Positions 48,329 to 57,777 are shown, numbered from the stretch's first letter. The stretch: 64,000 nucleotides of DNA from an uncultured Pelagibacteraceae bacterium (GCA_902604575.1 CACKZH010000002.1:17320-81319), one strand, 5' to 3'. Translations and numbers: made by a program. Notes: a model not told the origin generated them from the letters alone.

Positions 48329-48435
48329 TATCTTCCTCTTTATTGTTAACAATTTATAAAAGCCAATTTAAGTATGAATACAACCAATATTCAATGACAA
48401 AATTATCCTATTTTAGAGAGGTTAATTGCTAGTGA

Positions 48436-49917
48436 TTATCTTATTGAGAAAGGGTCTAGAGAAGGTTCGTCAGAGGTATAGAACCATGTTGTTTTGACTC
48501 TTGTATAGTCTTTAATTGAATCAATTCCTGCTTCTTTTCCATACCCACTATCCTTGATACCTCCAAATGGAGCTGAAGGAGAAATTAATCTATAAGTATT
48601 TACAAAGGTTATTCCTGCCCTAATTGCTTTTGAGACTCTCATCCCTCTGGATAAATTACTTGTATAAACACCTGAAGATAATCCATATTGATTATCATTC
48701 ATTTTTGAAATTACTTCCTCTTCTGTATCAAATTTCATTACTGATAATACAGGTCCAAATAACTCATTTTCTGCTACTGGCAGATTGTGATTATCACATT
48801 CTATAATTGTTGGAGGAAAGTAATATCCCTTATTAGAAAAGGAATGTCTTTCACCTCCACACTTAATTTTTCCACCTTGATCAATTGTATCTTTAATATT
48901 TTTTTCTATTACCTCTAATTGTTTAAAATTACTTAAAGGCCCCATCTCTGTTTCTGGATCCATTGGTGCTCCAATTTTGATTTGTGAAGCACGTTTTGAA
49001 AGTTTATCTAAAAATTCATTGTAAATCCCTTTTTGCAAATAAAGTCTTGATCCTGCTATACAACTTTGACCACTTGCACCGAATATACCTGCAGTAATTC
49101 CATTTATTGCATTTTCTTGTTCTGCATCATCAAATACTGCAACTGGGCTTTTTCCACCTAATTCCAAACTTACTTCAGATAAATTTTCAGCAGAGTTTCT
49201 AATTATATGTCTCGCTGTTTCAGGACCTCCAGTAAATGCAACTTTTTCAACTAGATTGTGCGTAGTTAAACTTTTACCACAAGGATCCCCAAATCCAGTA
49301 ATGACATTTACTACGCCTTTAGGGATACCAGTTTTTTCAATTAACTTTGCAAATTCAAACAAAACAGCAGGGGCAAGTTCGGAGGATTTAATTACAACTG
49401 TGTTACCCATTGCAAGTGCTGGTGCAACTTTAGTTGCAGTTAAAAACATTTGCGAATTCCAAGGAATAATTGCAGCTATAACTCCTATAGGTATTCTTGT
49501 TGTTATTGCTTGAACATTTGGTTTATCTATTGGCAAAACTGTTCCTTCAACTTTATCTGCCAAACCAGCGTAATAGTCGTAATATTCTGCTATATAAACT
49601 GCTTGTTTTTTTGTTTCTCTATAGAGTTTTCCAGTATCAATTGTTTCTATTTCTCCTAGCATTTCTGCATTCTTTCTTAATTGATCTCCAATAGCTCTTA
49701 AGTATTTAGCTCTTTCTCTAGGAAGTAGCTTTGGCCATTCTCCCTCAAATGCTTTTTGAGCAGCTTTAACTGCATTATCAACATCTTTAGCACTTGCTTC
49801 TGGAACAACTGCCCATGGCTCATTATGTTCTGGATTTAGAGTTTCAAATGTTCTTTTATTTTCAGAGTCAACCCATTCACCATTAATAAACATTTTATAT
49901 TGTTTAAGTTTACTCAT
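48436..49917 (-). CDS. NAD(P)-dependent aldehyde dehydrogenase
   Basis: 493 residues from ATG 49917 (TTG at 49926 rejected). Catalytic Cys286 in GASGQSCIAGSR, general base Glu252 in LELGGKSP, and the cofactor strand IPWNSQM. It overlaps the upstream hydrolase gene by 8 nt (ATGAGTAA), so it is the last enzyme of the minus-strand operon that starts at 54152 and should oxidise the aldehyde product of that pathway. The substrate is not evident. Confidence 0.92.
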   Translation of the reverse strand: MSKLKQYKMFINGEWVDSENKRTFETLNPEHNEPWAVVPEASAKDVDNAVKAAQKAFEGEWPKLLPRERAKYLRAIGDQLRKNAEMLGEIETIDTGKLYRETKKQAVYIAEYYDYYAGLADKVEGTVLPIDKPNVQAITTRIPIGVIAAIIPWNSQMFLTATKVAPALAMGNTVVIKSSELAPAVLFEFAKLIEKTGIPKGVVNVITGFGDPCGKSLTTHNLVEKVAFTGGPETARHIIRNSAENLSEVSLELGGKSPVAVFDDAEQENAINGITAGIFGASGQSCIAGSRLYLQKGIYNEFLDKLSKRASQIKIGAPMDPETEMGPLSNFKQLEVIEKNIKDTIDQGGKIKCGGERHSFSNKGYYFPPTIIECDNHNLPVAENELFGPVLSVMKFDTEEEVISKMNDNQYGLSSGVYTSNLSRGMRVSKAIRAGITFVNTYRLISPSAPFGGIKDSGYGKEAGIDSIKDYTRVKTTWFYTSDEPSLDPFSIR

Positions 49918-50692
49918 CTGATCCAATAAAATTTTTGATAATTAAATTTACATCATCAGCACACTCAATACCACAAAGATGTTTTCCATCTTTAATGATC
50001 TTTAATTGACTTTTAGAGATTAAAGCATTCAATTCTTGAGACATTTTTACAGTTGAGCCAATGTCATATTCACCTGTCATAACTAGCGTATTAGCTTTAA
50101 TTTTATTAAAATCTTCATCATTTTTATGATTAACGAATAGCTCATAAACCTTTAGAAAATTTTTCATGTTATTTGCAGACAAAATTGAACTTATTTTTTC
50201 ATATGTTTCTGGATTATTTTCTAAATATTTATCAGTAAACCATCTCTTTAAAGCTTGCTTTGAAAGTTTTAATTCTTGTTTTGCTTGTTCAAACCTTTGA
50301 TTAACAATTTTTTGTTGTTCCTCAGTTCTTTTATAAATAGAACACAAAAGAGTTAATGTTTGTAAATGTTCATTATGTTTAGTTGCAAAATTTCGTGCAA
50401 TTAAAGATCCTATAGAGAAACCCACAAGATGTATTTTTTTTATATTGAGATGGTCCATTAACCCAATTAATTGGTCAGAAAAATCATCAAAACTTATTTC
50501 TTTATTTTCTAATGAAGATTTTCCATGACCTAAAATGTCATAGGCAAGAGTTGAGTGATAATTAAAAAATTCAAGCTGAGGCTGCCATATTTCGTGAGTA
50601 AGACCTACACCATGCACAAATACTATTGGCACATCTTGATCCTTTTTATTGAATAAGTAATATGTTCCTGAGGCAGTAGTTCCCGTCTTCAT
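49910..50692 (-). CDS. Alpha/beta hydrolase
   Basis: 260 residues from ATG 50692. FVHGVGLTHEIWQPQLEFF is the oxyanion-hole HG motif, YDILGHGKS follows, the nucleophile is Ser in LVGFSIGSLIARN, and MTGEYDIGST and a late DGKHLC supply the acid and His. The family ring-opens lactones or hydrolyses esters; an enol-lactone hydrolase type is suggested by the short cap domain. Between the DUF1185 gene (6 nt) and the aldehyde dehydrogenase (overlap). Confidence 0.88.
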   Translation of the reverse strand: MKTGTTASGTYYLFNKKDQDVPIVFVHGVGLTHEIWQPQLEFFNYHSTLAYDILGHGKSSLENKEISFDDFSDQLIGLMDHLNIKKIHLVGFSIGSLIARNFATKHNEHLQTLTLLCSIYKRTEEQQKIVNQRFEQAKQELKLSKQALKRWFTDKYLENNPETYEKISSILSANNMKNFLKVYELFVNHKNDEDFNKIKANTLVMTGEYDIGSTVKMSQELNALISKSQLKIIKDGKHLCGIECADDVNLIIKNFIGSDE

Positions 50693-50698
50693 CAAGAA

Positions 50699-51286
50699 TT
50701 ATTTTGGCTCAATACCCATTTCTTTCATGTCTTGATATCTGTCACCAGTTCTTGCATGTGCTCTACCACTTGATGCCCCACCAATTGCAATAACCACCTC
50801 ATCATCGAAGGGTGCATCATGAATAGTAAATTCATGAGTTAGGTAATATGGTCTTAATCCAGAATCTGTTTTATGCATCATAGGAATCGCAATCTTTGAT
50901 CCAGCAGGTCCTCTTGTATTTGTAAAACTTAAATAGGAAGTTCCACCAACCGCATCTCTAAATTTATTGCCAAACCTTAAAGTATGAATAAAAGCTGAGG
51001 CATGCTCTATTTCACCGTTCAATCCAACTACACCTGCCTTACCATATGCCAATATTTTTTCAGGTGATCCTATTTCTTTTATCAATTCTGGAACAAGTAA
51101 ATCACCTAGCTTTGGTGCAAGATCTAAAATAGTTGGTCTGAGATCTTCAACAAAACCCTGACCATGCCATGGATTTTTAAACACTGCTGCTACTGATACC
51201 ATTAAAACCGGTTCTTTTGCTTCTTTACCACCTTCAATAAAAGTTTTGTCTACAAATTTTGTAAATTTTCTTAATTCTAATTTCAT
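50699..51286 (-). CDS. Amino acid synthesis family protein (DUF1185, PF06684-type)
   Basis: 195 residues. The name is historical and no reaction is established. GQGFVEDLRPTILDLAPKLG, AYGKAGVVGLNGEIEHASAF and GGASSGRAHARTGDRYQDMK are the conserved family blocks. It overlaps the ThDP enzyme gene by 4 nt. In several proteobacterial catabolic operons the family accompanies flavin monooxygenases, as it does here, so a hydrolytic or isomerase step is conceivable (inference). Confidence 0.85.
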   Translation of the reverse strand: MKLELRKFTKFVDKTFIEGGKEAKEPVLMVSVAAVFKNPWHGQGFVEDLRPTILDLAPKLGDLLVPELIKEIGSPEKILAYGKAGVVGLNGEIEHASAFIHTLRFGNKFRDAVGGTSYLSFTNTRGPAGSKIAIPMMHKTDSGLRPYYLTHEFTIHDAPFDDEVVIAIGGASSGRAHARTGDRYQDMKEMGIEPK

Positions 51287-52986
51287 TTTTTTAATTTATG
51301 TTTGAAACTATCTCTTCTAAAACTGTATAATGCTTTTGGATCTACATCAACATCTATCACAGATGGCTTATTCGATTTAATTGCTGCTCTTACAGCTTCA
51401 CTAATCTCAGAAATTTTTTTAACTTTAAAACCTCTTGCACCATAAAGTTCTGCAACCTTATCAAAGGATGGACTGGTAATATCTGCACCTAAATATCTTT
51501 TGCCAAAAAAATCTTTTTGATAAGCTTTTTCTGCACCCCAGCTTTGATTGTTCATCACAATAGTTGTTGTATTAATTCCATATTCAACAGCAGTGCTTAA
51601 TTCAGATATTGTCATACCAAAACCTCCATCACCCATAAGACTAACAACTGTTTTTTTAGGCTTAGCAACCTTGACTCCGAGACCACATGCAAAAGAAAAT
51701 CCAACTAAACCAAAGTCCAATGGGGTAAATAATGAAGGAGGATCATAATATTCTAAAGCATCTGTAGCCTGCAAACATAATGTTCCAGCATCAAGAGTAA
51801 TTGCTGAGTTTCTTGGTAGCACTTTTCTTAATTGTTTAAATAGTCCTTTTGGTTGTATAGGAAAATTTGGACCCAAATTTTCTTTATTTCTACTTATCAA
51901 ATATTCTTTTCTCTCTTGTAAATAAGAGTTAGTCCAATCTTTAACATTTAATTTAATTTTCTCTTTTTTAATCTCTTCGTAAAGTTGTTTAGTTGCAGTC
52001 GCAGCATCGGCGTGTATCTTTACTTTTACAGGAAAATATTTTCCAAGCATTGTTTTTTCTAGTTCAATTTGAATTATCTTTGCTTCTTTATTTATATTTT
52101 CATAGGAGTAAAAAGTTGAATTGAATCCTAAACGTGTTCCAATTGCTAAAATGACATCTGCATTTTTAACTAATCTTGATGCTACAGGATTTCCTCTAGG
52201 ACCCATTTGTCCCGCATTTAATTTATGACCAAATGGAATTGCATCTCCATGACCTGCTGCTGTAGCAATAGGTAAGTTGCATAGCTCAGCTAATTTTATT
52301 ACCTCTTTGTATTTAGAATTATACTTTATTCCAGCACCTACAATAATTACTGAACATTTTGAAGATCCAATTAATTTTGCGGCATGTTTAATATTTTCTA
52401 TATTTCCTTTTTGTTTACTCTCATTTGTGAATGATTGTTTTTTAGTATTAATATTATAGGTGTTTGAGGCTGCTAATATATTTCTTGGTAAATTTACACA
52501 AACAGGTCCTTTTCTAGGTTTCATTGCCAAACTAAAAGCATCACTCATAATTTTTGGAATTATTTTTGAATTTTTTATAGTCCAAGTTTTTTTTGTAATA
52601 GGTGTAAACAAAGACTGTTGATCTAAACCTTGAAAAGCATCTTCCATTTTATCTTTAGTTGAATAAGAACCTGCAATTGCAACAATTGGAGAAAAGGCAG
52701 CTTTTGCTTGAGCAACTCCTGTAACTAAATTAGTAGCACCAGGTCCATTTTGTCCCGCAATAATTACACCAGGCTTATTTGATGCTCTTGCGTAACCATC
52801 AGCCATATGTGTGCCAGTTCTCTCATCTCTGACACCAATAAATTTTATATTTTTTTCATGATAAAGAGCGTCAAACATTTCCATTGTTGCTGAACCAATA
52901 AGTCCAAAAACATGTTTTACTTTTTCTTTTTTTAATGATTGAACTGCAGCTTGTCCGCCGCTAATTCTTTTTCGTTTTTTTTTCAC
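51283..52986 (-). CDS. Thiamine diphosphate-dependent enzyme, acetolactate synthase-like
   Basis: 567 residues, three domains as in the acetolactate synthase superfamily. The N-terminal HVFGLIGSATMEMFDALYHE and DERTGTHMADGYARASN lack the usual catalytic Glu position seen in ilvB (RHEQGAGHAAEGYA), with Arg-Thr in its place. The C-terminal ThDP motif is LMGDGGFGMTISEL ... NNQSWGAEK. It is not IlvB (that gene is at 11671). Candidates are a decarboxylase, a lyase, or a sulfoacetaldehyde acetyltransferase-like enzyme. Overlaps the LLM gene by 4 nt. Confidence 0.85.
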   Translation of the reverse strand: MKKKRKRISGGQAAVQSLKKEKVKHVFGLIGSATMEMFDALYHEKNIKFIGVRDERTGTHMADGYARASNKPGVIIAGQNGPGATNLVTGVAQAKAAFSPIVAIAGSYSTKDKMEDAFQGLDQQSLFTPITKKTWTIKNSKIIPKIMSDAFSLAMKPRKGPVCVNLPRNILAASNTYNINTKKQSFTNESKQKGNIENIKHAAKLIGSSKCSVIIVGAGIKYNSKYKEVIKLAELCNLPIATAAGHGDAIPFGHKLNAGQMGPRGNPVASRLVKNADVILAIGTRLGFNSTFYSYENINKEAKIIQIELEKTMLGKYFPVKVKIHADAATATKQLYEEIKKEKIKLNVKDWTNSYLQERKEYLISRNKENLGPNFPIQPKGLFKQLRKVLPRNSAITLDAGTLCLQATDALEYYDPPSLFTPLDFGLVGFSFACGLGVKVAKPKKTVVSLMGDGGFGMTISELSTAVEYGINTTTIVMNNQSWGAEKAYQKDFFGKRYLGADITSPSFDKVAELYGARGFKVKKISEISEAVRAAIKSNKPSVIDVDVDPKALYSFRRDSFKHKLKK

Positions 52987-54152
52987 GAAACTTTTTTTAC
53001 TTCAGTACCAAAATCATCCTGAAAGTGAGGCATAACTTTTTCTGTAAAAAGTTTTATACTTTTCATGCAATCTTTATGCTTAACACCTGGAAAATTAGAC
53101 CAAACTTGTAAATTTTGTAAATTGAGTTCAGATTTTAATTCGTGAATTTTATCAATCACATATTCTGGTGTTCCAAACAACATGTTTCTTTTATGTAAAA
53201 ATTCATAATTTAATAAATCTAATTTACCTTTTGTTTCAGGTAATTCTTCACCTGGATCCATGTGATTTCCTAATCCTCTCCAATGACAAACCCACCTCAT
53301 ATAATTTACCATATGTTTGCCAGCCTTTTCTTTTGCTTCTTCCATTGTATCTGCCACAAACATATCTCTTACAAGGGAAACACCTTCACCAAGTGGTATA
53401 TTTTTCTTTGTTACCTCTGATCTTTTATTTTTATAAGCCTCAAACTTTGGTTTCAAAGCTTTTACAGTTGGTATCCACATGATCACATTAATGTTATTTT
53501 CAGCAGCCCACTCAATCGATCTAATTCCATCAACAACTTGATGAATTGGAGGGTGTGGCTGTTGGTATGGCTGTGGAACAACACTAATTTTTTTCATAGT
53601 ACTGTCTTCCATATTCATAAATTCTTCACTAGGAGGACTCATATCATGCTGCCAAACATAATTTGGCGATGGATAAGTATAAAATTCACCCTGATGACTG
53701 AAAAATTTTTCACTCCATGCTTTCTTCAATACTTCTAAAGTTTCAGCAAATAATCTGAAATTTTTAGCCTGATCTTTTAAGTCAGCTTCTTTATTTAGGT
53801 TAATTGCTTCTCTGCCATATATTCCTCTTGCTACACCCACTTCAACTCTTCCTTTAGAAAGCTGATCTAGTGTAGCTATATCTTCAGCTAATCTTATCGG
53901 ATTATGAAAAGTTATAACGTTTGCAGCTTGGCCTATTCTAATATTTTTTGTTCTTGCAGCAGCATCTGCACCCATCATTAATGGATTTGTACAAGACTCC
54001 ATTCCCTCGTGATTGAAGTGATGTTCTGTAAACCAAATTGAATTCCATTTGTTTTGATCACAGTATTCTGTGATTTCTTTAGTTTCATCTAATAATTGAT
54101 GATAAGGTTTGTGTGTCCAGTTTGTGGTATTACAAAAATAACCAAATTTCAT
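52983..54152 (-). CDS. LLM-class flavin-dependent oxidoreductase
   Basis: 389 residues from ATG 54152, chosen because AAAGGAGG, the best Shine-Dalgarno in the window, lies just upstream; the frame is open to 54194. Luciferase-like TIM barrel: FGYFCNTTNWTHKP, FTEHHF (about 45-50), VGVARGIYGREA and ARTKNIRIGQAANVITFHNP are family blocks. Members are FMNH2 monooxygenases that cleave C-N, C-S or C-C bonds or F420 enzymes. It is the first gene of the five-gene operon and probably starts the pathway. Confidence 0.9.
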   Translation of the reverse strand: MKFGYFCNTTNWTHKPYHQLLDETKEITEYCDQNKWNSIWFTEHHFNHEGMESCTNPLMMGADAAARTKNIRIGQAANVITFHNPIRLAEDIATLDQLSKGRVEVGVARGIYGREAINLNKEADLKDQAKNFRLFAETLEVLKKAWSEKFFSHQGEFYTYPSPNYVWQHDMSPPSEEFMNMEDSTMKKISVVPQPYQQPHPPIHQVVDGIRSIEWAAENNINVIMWIPTVKALKPKFEAYKNKRSEVTKKNIPLGEGVSLVRDMFVADTMEEAKEKAGKHMVNYMRWVCHWRGLGNHMDPGEELPETKGKLDLLNYEFLHKRNMLFGTPEYVIDKIHELKSELNLQNLQVWSNFPGVKHKDCMKSIKLFTEKVMPHFQDDFGTEVKKVS

Positions 54153-54257
54153 AAAGCCTCCTTTAAAAGTTAATTTAAAGACGACCGATCCCACTTTCGT
54201 AAATCTATGAATTTATCGACGAGTTATGTATCGCTTTATACTTAAACTTTATTATTA

Positions 54258-55226
54258 CTAACGTTGATATTCAATAAATTTCTTCAAGGATTTGTTGAGA
54301 AATTTCTCATAAATTTGACCATTATTTTTGAAATTGCTTCCATTTAGATATGATTGGTTCATTTTGAAGTCATAGGAAGGTTCAAAGAAAAAAGGAACAG
54401 AGAGTCTTTTACTTTTATTCCATAAAACTCTGTGATTAGTTGCTTTAAATTTACCTTTGCTTAGAAATTCTAATGCTCTACCCGTGTTGACCACTAAAGC
54501 CTTTTTGTTAAATGGTACGTCATGCCATTTTTTTGTTTGTCTATTTTGTACCTGTAATCCACCTTTTCTATCTTGATAGAGAACTGTAAATATTCCACTA
54601 TCAACATGGGTTTCACATCCAAGAGCAACTCCATCTTGTTTAGATATTTCCACAGGTTTTATTTGATTAGGATAATAATTAAATCTTAATGTGCTTAATG
54701 TTTTTAATCTTGAAAAAGCTTTACTAGAAATATCAGGATTTTTTTTATTAAGTTTTATTAAACTTTTAAATAAAGTTTCACTCAATCTATAAATATTATC
54801 AAAATATCTATTTAAAATATTAATAGAGCTTTTATTAAAACATATACCTATATTAAGATGCTCTATGTATTGATTATTTAAATTTGATGAATATCTTTTA
54901 GTCACTTTTAAATCACCTATATCCAAACCTTCTTTTCCGTTTACATCATTAGGAAAATATCCTCTATAAAGATTTTTATTTTTTTTATTCCATTTTTTTG
55001 GTGACAATTCTCTTTTCTTGCTGTCAGGTAAATTAAAAAATTTATTGCCAACCTGACATGTTTTCTTAATTTCTTTCAGATTAATTCCATGACCAGTAAT
55101 TTGAAAAAAACCTACATTGACACAAGCTTTTTCAATTTCTTTAATTGTTTTAAACGCATTTTGAGTTTCAAAATTATTTTTAATTATCGATGATATATTT
55201 ATTGTGGGTATATACTTTTTGTTCAT
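54258..55226 (-). CDS. Isopenicillin N synthase-like 2-oxoglutarate/Fe(II) oxygenase
   Basis: 322 residues. N-terminal DIOX_N region with ACVNVGFFQITGHGI, then the oxygenase core with Fe ligands His207 and Asp209 (CETHVDSG) and His265 (ATNHRVLW), and the 2-oxoglutarate Arg274 in RLSVPFF. Family members hydroxylate or desaturate small molecules. It overlaps the EamA permease gene by 4 nt, so the two probably act on, and move, one compound. The 105 nt between it and the LLM gene would hold the promoter of that operon. Confidence 0.85.
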   Translation of the reverse strand: MNKKYIPTINISSIIKNNFETQNAFKTIKEIEKACVNVGFFQITGHGINLKEIKKTCQVGNKFFNLPDSKKRELSPKKWNKKNKNLYRGYFPNDVNGKEGLDIGDLKVTKRYSSNLNNQYIEHLNIGICFNKSSINILNRYFDNIYRLSETLFKSLIKLNKKNPDISSKAFSRLKTLSTLRFNYYPNQIKPVEISKQDGVALGCETHVDSGIFTVLYQDRKGGLQVQNRQTKKWHDVPFNKKALVVNTGRALEFLSKGKFKATNHRVLWNKSKRLSVPFFFEPSYDFKMNQSYLNGSNFKNNGQIYEKFLNKSLKKFIEYQR

Positions 55227-56176
55227 CTTCTTACCGGTGTTTCAGTTGCAATATACCGATCTCTAACTCGCTCTCTCATATAAATATAAATTCCAGCTGC
55301 TATGATGCACGCAACTCCAATGAAGGTTTTAGCTGAAGGTATTTCATCAAATAATATATAACCAGGTATCATAGACATTATAATTAAAGAATATTCGAAT
55401 AATGAAACAACCGATGGTGAAGCAACAATGTAAGCTGAAAATATACAAAGAAAAGCAATTGATGCAGCAACACCAAAAAATAAGATAAACTTCCAAGTAT
55501 ATTCAAAGTTTGAAAACCATTCTCTAAATATAAATTGAGTAGTGGGGTCAAAGTTAGGATCATTTAGTTGACCATTGCCCATAAAAACATAGATAATACC
55601 ACAAAGTATTATTGCTATTAGATAGAAATAAAAAAGTTGAGTATTAACGTCATCTTTATCAGATGTATATTTTGTTATTGTCATTGAAGCTGCATAAAAA
55701 AATGCACACAAAACTGGTAATAGATTTTTATATTCAAAATCGTCAAAGTTTGGATTCAAAACAATAAACACTCCAATAAAACCAAACACAATTGCAGACC
55801 ATCTTCTTATACCAATAAATTCTTTCAAAAAAAATTTTGCAAAAATTGATACAAAAAATGGACATGAGAAAAATAAAGCATTTGCTGTAGCTAAAGGCAT
55901 ATAGGTTAGAGAAATAAAGAATGCAGAAAAGGCTAAAAAATGAAAAATTACTCTTACAAATGTTAAAAAAGGATAATAGGTTTTTAAAGAAACTTTATGA
56001 CCTCTTAATTTGATGTAACAAAACAGCAAAATTGCAGCAACAAAATATCTTCCAAAGAAGATTTCATAAAGTGCCGCTTTTTCAAAAATAAATTTGATTA
56101 AGGAGTCTTGCATTGCAAACAAAGTCATTGCTGCAATTATTAAAAGAATTCCTTTTGAGTTATTGTCAGTACTCAT
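55223..56176 (-). CDS. EamA/DMT-family permease
   Basis: 317 residues, ten helices in two EamA repeats. Early MTLFAMQDSLIKFIFEKAAL and RYFVAAILLFCYIKLRG are family-like, and PSVVSLFEYSLIIMSMIPGY is in the second repeat. A basic tail YMRERVRDRYIATETPVRR is cytoplasmic. Substrate unknown. Paired with the IPNS-like oxygenase by a 4-nt overlap. Second of three EamA permeases in the window. Confidence 0.85.
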   Translation of the reverse strand: MSTDNNSKGILLIIAAMTLFAMQDSLIKFIFEKAALYEIFFGRYFVAAILLFCYIKLRGHKVSLKTYYPFLTFVRVIFHFLAFSAFFISLTYMPLATANALFFSCPFFVSIFAKFFLKEFIGIRRWSAIVFGFIGVFIVLNPNFDDFEYKNLLPVLCAFFYAASMTITKYTSDKDDVNTQLFYFYLIAIILCGIIYVFMGNGQLNDPNFDPTTQFIFREWFSNFEYTWKFILFFGVAASIAFLCIFSAYIVASPSVVSLFEYSLIIMSMIPGYILFDEIPSAKTFIGVACIIAAGIYIYMRERVRDRYIATETPVRR

Positions 56177-56216
56177 TATGCACCTATATCAAAAAAAAAT
56201 TCTCTAGAAAATTTAA

Positions 56217-56678
56217 TTATTTCTTCAATTTAGAGGTGAATAGCAGACCTTTATCTGAAAATTTTGACTTATATTGTTCAATAAAGTCTCTCATTAATTT
56301 TACCTTTTCTTCCTCAAATTCTGTGACTTTTCTTTTACTTAAATCTATATACAGCGATATCCACTCCATAGAGGCTGAAAGTTCATTAGTTTTTTGAGAA
56401 ATCATTTCCATCTTTAAATGAAGTCTTTTTTTGTCATGGTCAAAATAGGTTAGATTAACATTTACTTTTTCACCTTCTTTAACTTCATTTAAATATTTAG
56501 TATTTGTTTCAACAACCATTGTACTTCTATCAAGATTTTTTGCTGCAGTTCCTCCCATTTTAAATTTTTCAAGTGCAAATTCCCATGCTTCATCAAAAAC
56601 AAGAACATAATAAGCCATGTTCATGTGATTATTATAATCAACCCATTCCTTTTTTACTTCGAAAGTTTTTAATAACAC
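56217..56678 (-). CDS. Hot-dog thioesterase, CdhB-like (possible betainyl-CoA thioesterase)
   Basis: 153 residues from GTG 56678, 1 nt after the proV-like stop. EWVDYNNHMNMAYYVLVFDE is the 4HBT-type catalytic block and resembles thioesterases of carnitine catabolism that release glycine betaine from betainyl-CoA. The location directly behind a glycine betaine-type transporter ATPase supports this assignment, but cdhA and cdhC are absent from the window. The fallback call is a general acyl-CoA thioesterase. Confidence 0.65.
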   Translation of the reverse strand: MLLKTFEVKKEWVDYNNHMNMAYYVLVFDEAWEFALEKFKMGGTAAKNLDRSTMVVETNTKYLNEVKEGEKVNVNLTYFDHDKKRLHLKMEMISQKTNELSASMEWISLYIDLSKRKVTEFEEEKVKLMRDFIEQYKSKFSDKGLLFTSKLKK

Positions 56679-56679
56679 T

Positions 56680-57705
56680 TTATGATCTTGTTAAGGAAGA
56701 CTGTAATTCTTGATTTGAAATGTATCCCTTTACATTTCCACTTTTATCAACCACTTCACAATTTGAATCAGAACAAACAATTTTTGGTAAAAAATCTTCA
56801 ATAAATTCATCTTCATTTACTTTTATTAAGTTTGATTTATCTATGTCTTTAGCTTGATCAGCAGTTTTCATAATAATCTTTGCTTTGATAACTTTCGCTC
56901 TGTTCACATCTTTTACAAAAGCTTTAACATAATCATCAGCAGGGTTCATAATAATCTCCTCAGGAGTTCCTACTTGAACTAATTTTCCAGAATTTAATAT
57001 CCCGATATGATCTCCCAACCTTAATGATTCGTCTAGATCGTGTGTAATAAATACAATTGTTTTTTTTAATTCTGCTTGAAGATCAATTAATTGTTTTTGC
57101 ATATCACTTCTAATAAGGGGGTCTAAAGCGCTGAAAGCTTCATCCATTAACATAATATCTGTATCAGTAGCTAATGCTCTTGCTAAACCAACACGTTGCT
57201 GCATTCCTCCTGATAATTGAGCAGGGTATTGATTTTCAAAACCAGTAAGACCAACTGCATCGATTTTTTCCATTGAGATTTTATTTCTTTCATCTTCACT
57301 TTTCCCTTGCATTTCTAATCCATAACCAACATTTTGAATTACTGTTTTATGCGGGAATAAACCAAATCTTTGAAATACCATGCTCATTTTATGTCTTCTA
57401 AATTCGATAAGTTTTTCTTTATCAAGTGACATTACATTCGTGCCCTCAACTAAAATTTCGCCATCAGTTGGATCGATAAGTCTATTTAAATGTCTTATTA
57501 ATGTTGATTTCCCTGAACCTGATAAACCCATACAAACAAAGGTTTCTCCTTCTTCAATATTAAGCGAAACATTATCTAATCCAACGGTATGACCAGTTTG
57601 CTCTAAAATTTCATCTTTTGTTGCACCATCTTTTACCATTGGCAATACAGAGGAAGGGTTATTTCCAAATATTTTGTATACGTTGTTGATCTCAATTTTT
57701 GACAT
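56680..57705 (-). CDS. proV: Glycine betaine/proline-type ABC transporter ATPase (ProV/OpuAA-like), orphan
   Basis: 341 residues. The N-terminal VYKIFGNNP segment and long insert before Walker A (MVKDGATKDEILEQTGHTVG) are typical of ProV. Walker A MGLSGSGKST (about 61-70), signature LSGGMQQRVGLARALA, Walker B IMLMDEAFSALD. A C-terminal regulatory region of about 90 residues resembles one short CBS-like repeat, ending GYISNQELQSSL. No permease or binding protein gene is next to it; a thioesterase gene follows instead, so its membrane partners must be encoded elsewhere. Confidence 0.9.
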   Translation of the reverse strand: MSKIEINNVYKIFGNNPSSVLPMVKDGATKDEILEQTGHTVGLDNVSLNIEEGETFVCMGLSGSGKSTLIRHLNRLIDPTDGEILVEGTNVMSLDKEKLIEFRRHKMSMVFQRFGLFPHKTVIQNVGYGLEMQGKSEDERNKISMEKIDAVGLTGFENQYPAQLSGGMQQRVGLARALATDTDIMLMDEAFSALDPLIRSDMQKQLIDLQAELKKTIVFITHDLDESLRLGDHIGILNSGKLVQVGTPEEIIMNPADDYVKAFVKDVNRAKVIKAKIIMKTADQAKDIDKSNLIKVNEDEFIEDFLPKIVCSDSNCEVVDKSGNVKGYISNQELQSSLTRS

Positions 57706-57749
57706 GATGTAATGTTCTAACAGTTACAATGATGATATGTAAAACAAAT

Positions 57750-57777
57750 ATTATACAACTTACAATTGTTTCAAGAA
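57750..57777 (-). promoter_or_regulatory. Putative proV promoter
   Basis: On the minus strand TTCTTG (57777-57772), 16-bp spacer, consensus TATAAT (57755-57750), giving a leader of about 38 nt before the ATG at 57705. The 125-bp gap to the divergent aldolase gene also contains CTTATTT-TTT-AAATAAG (an AT-rich inverted repeat, about 57803-57820). Confidence 0.4.

Noticed and set aside
48042-48359. 105-codon plus-strand frame opposite the binding-protein gene
   Set aside because: Antisense shadow of a signal-peptide-bearing Peripla_BP_6 gene with a good ribosome site; Ala/Ser-rich translation mirrors that gene's codons.
51283-52986. Calling the ThDP enzyme a second acetolactate synthase or a confirmed Xsc
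   Set aside because: The catalytic-Glu context differs from IlvB and the partner genes of taurine/isethionate breakdown (pta, tauA-type) are absent nearby, so only the superfamily is supported.
54153-54194. Longer start for the LLM oxidoreductase
   Set aside because: The consensus Shine-Dalgarno AAAGGAGG directly precedes the ATG at 54152.
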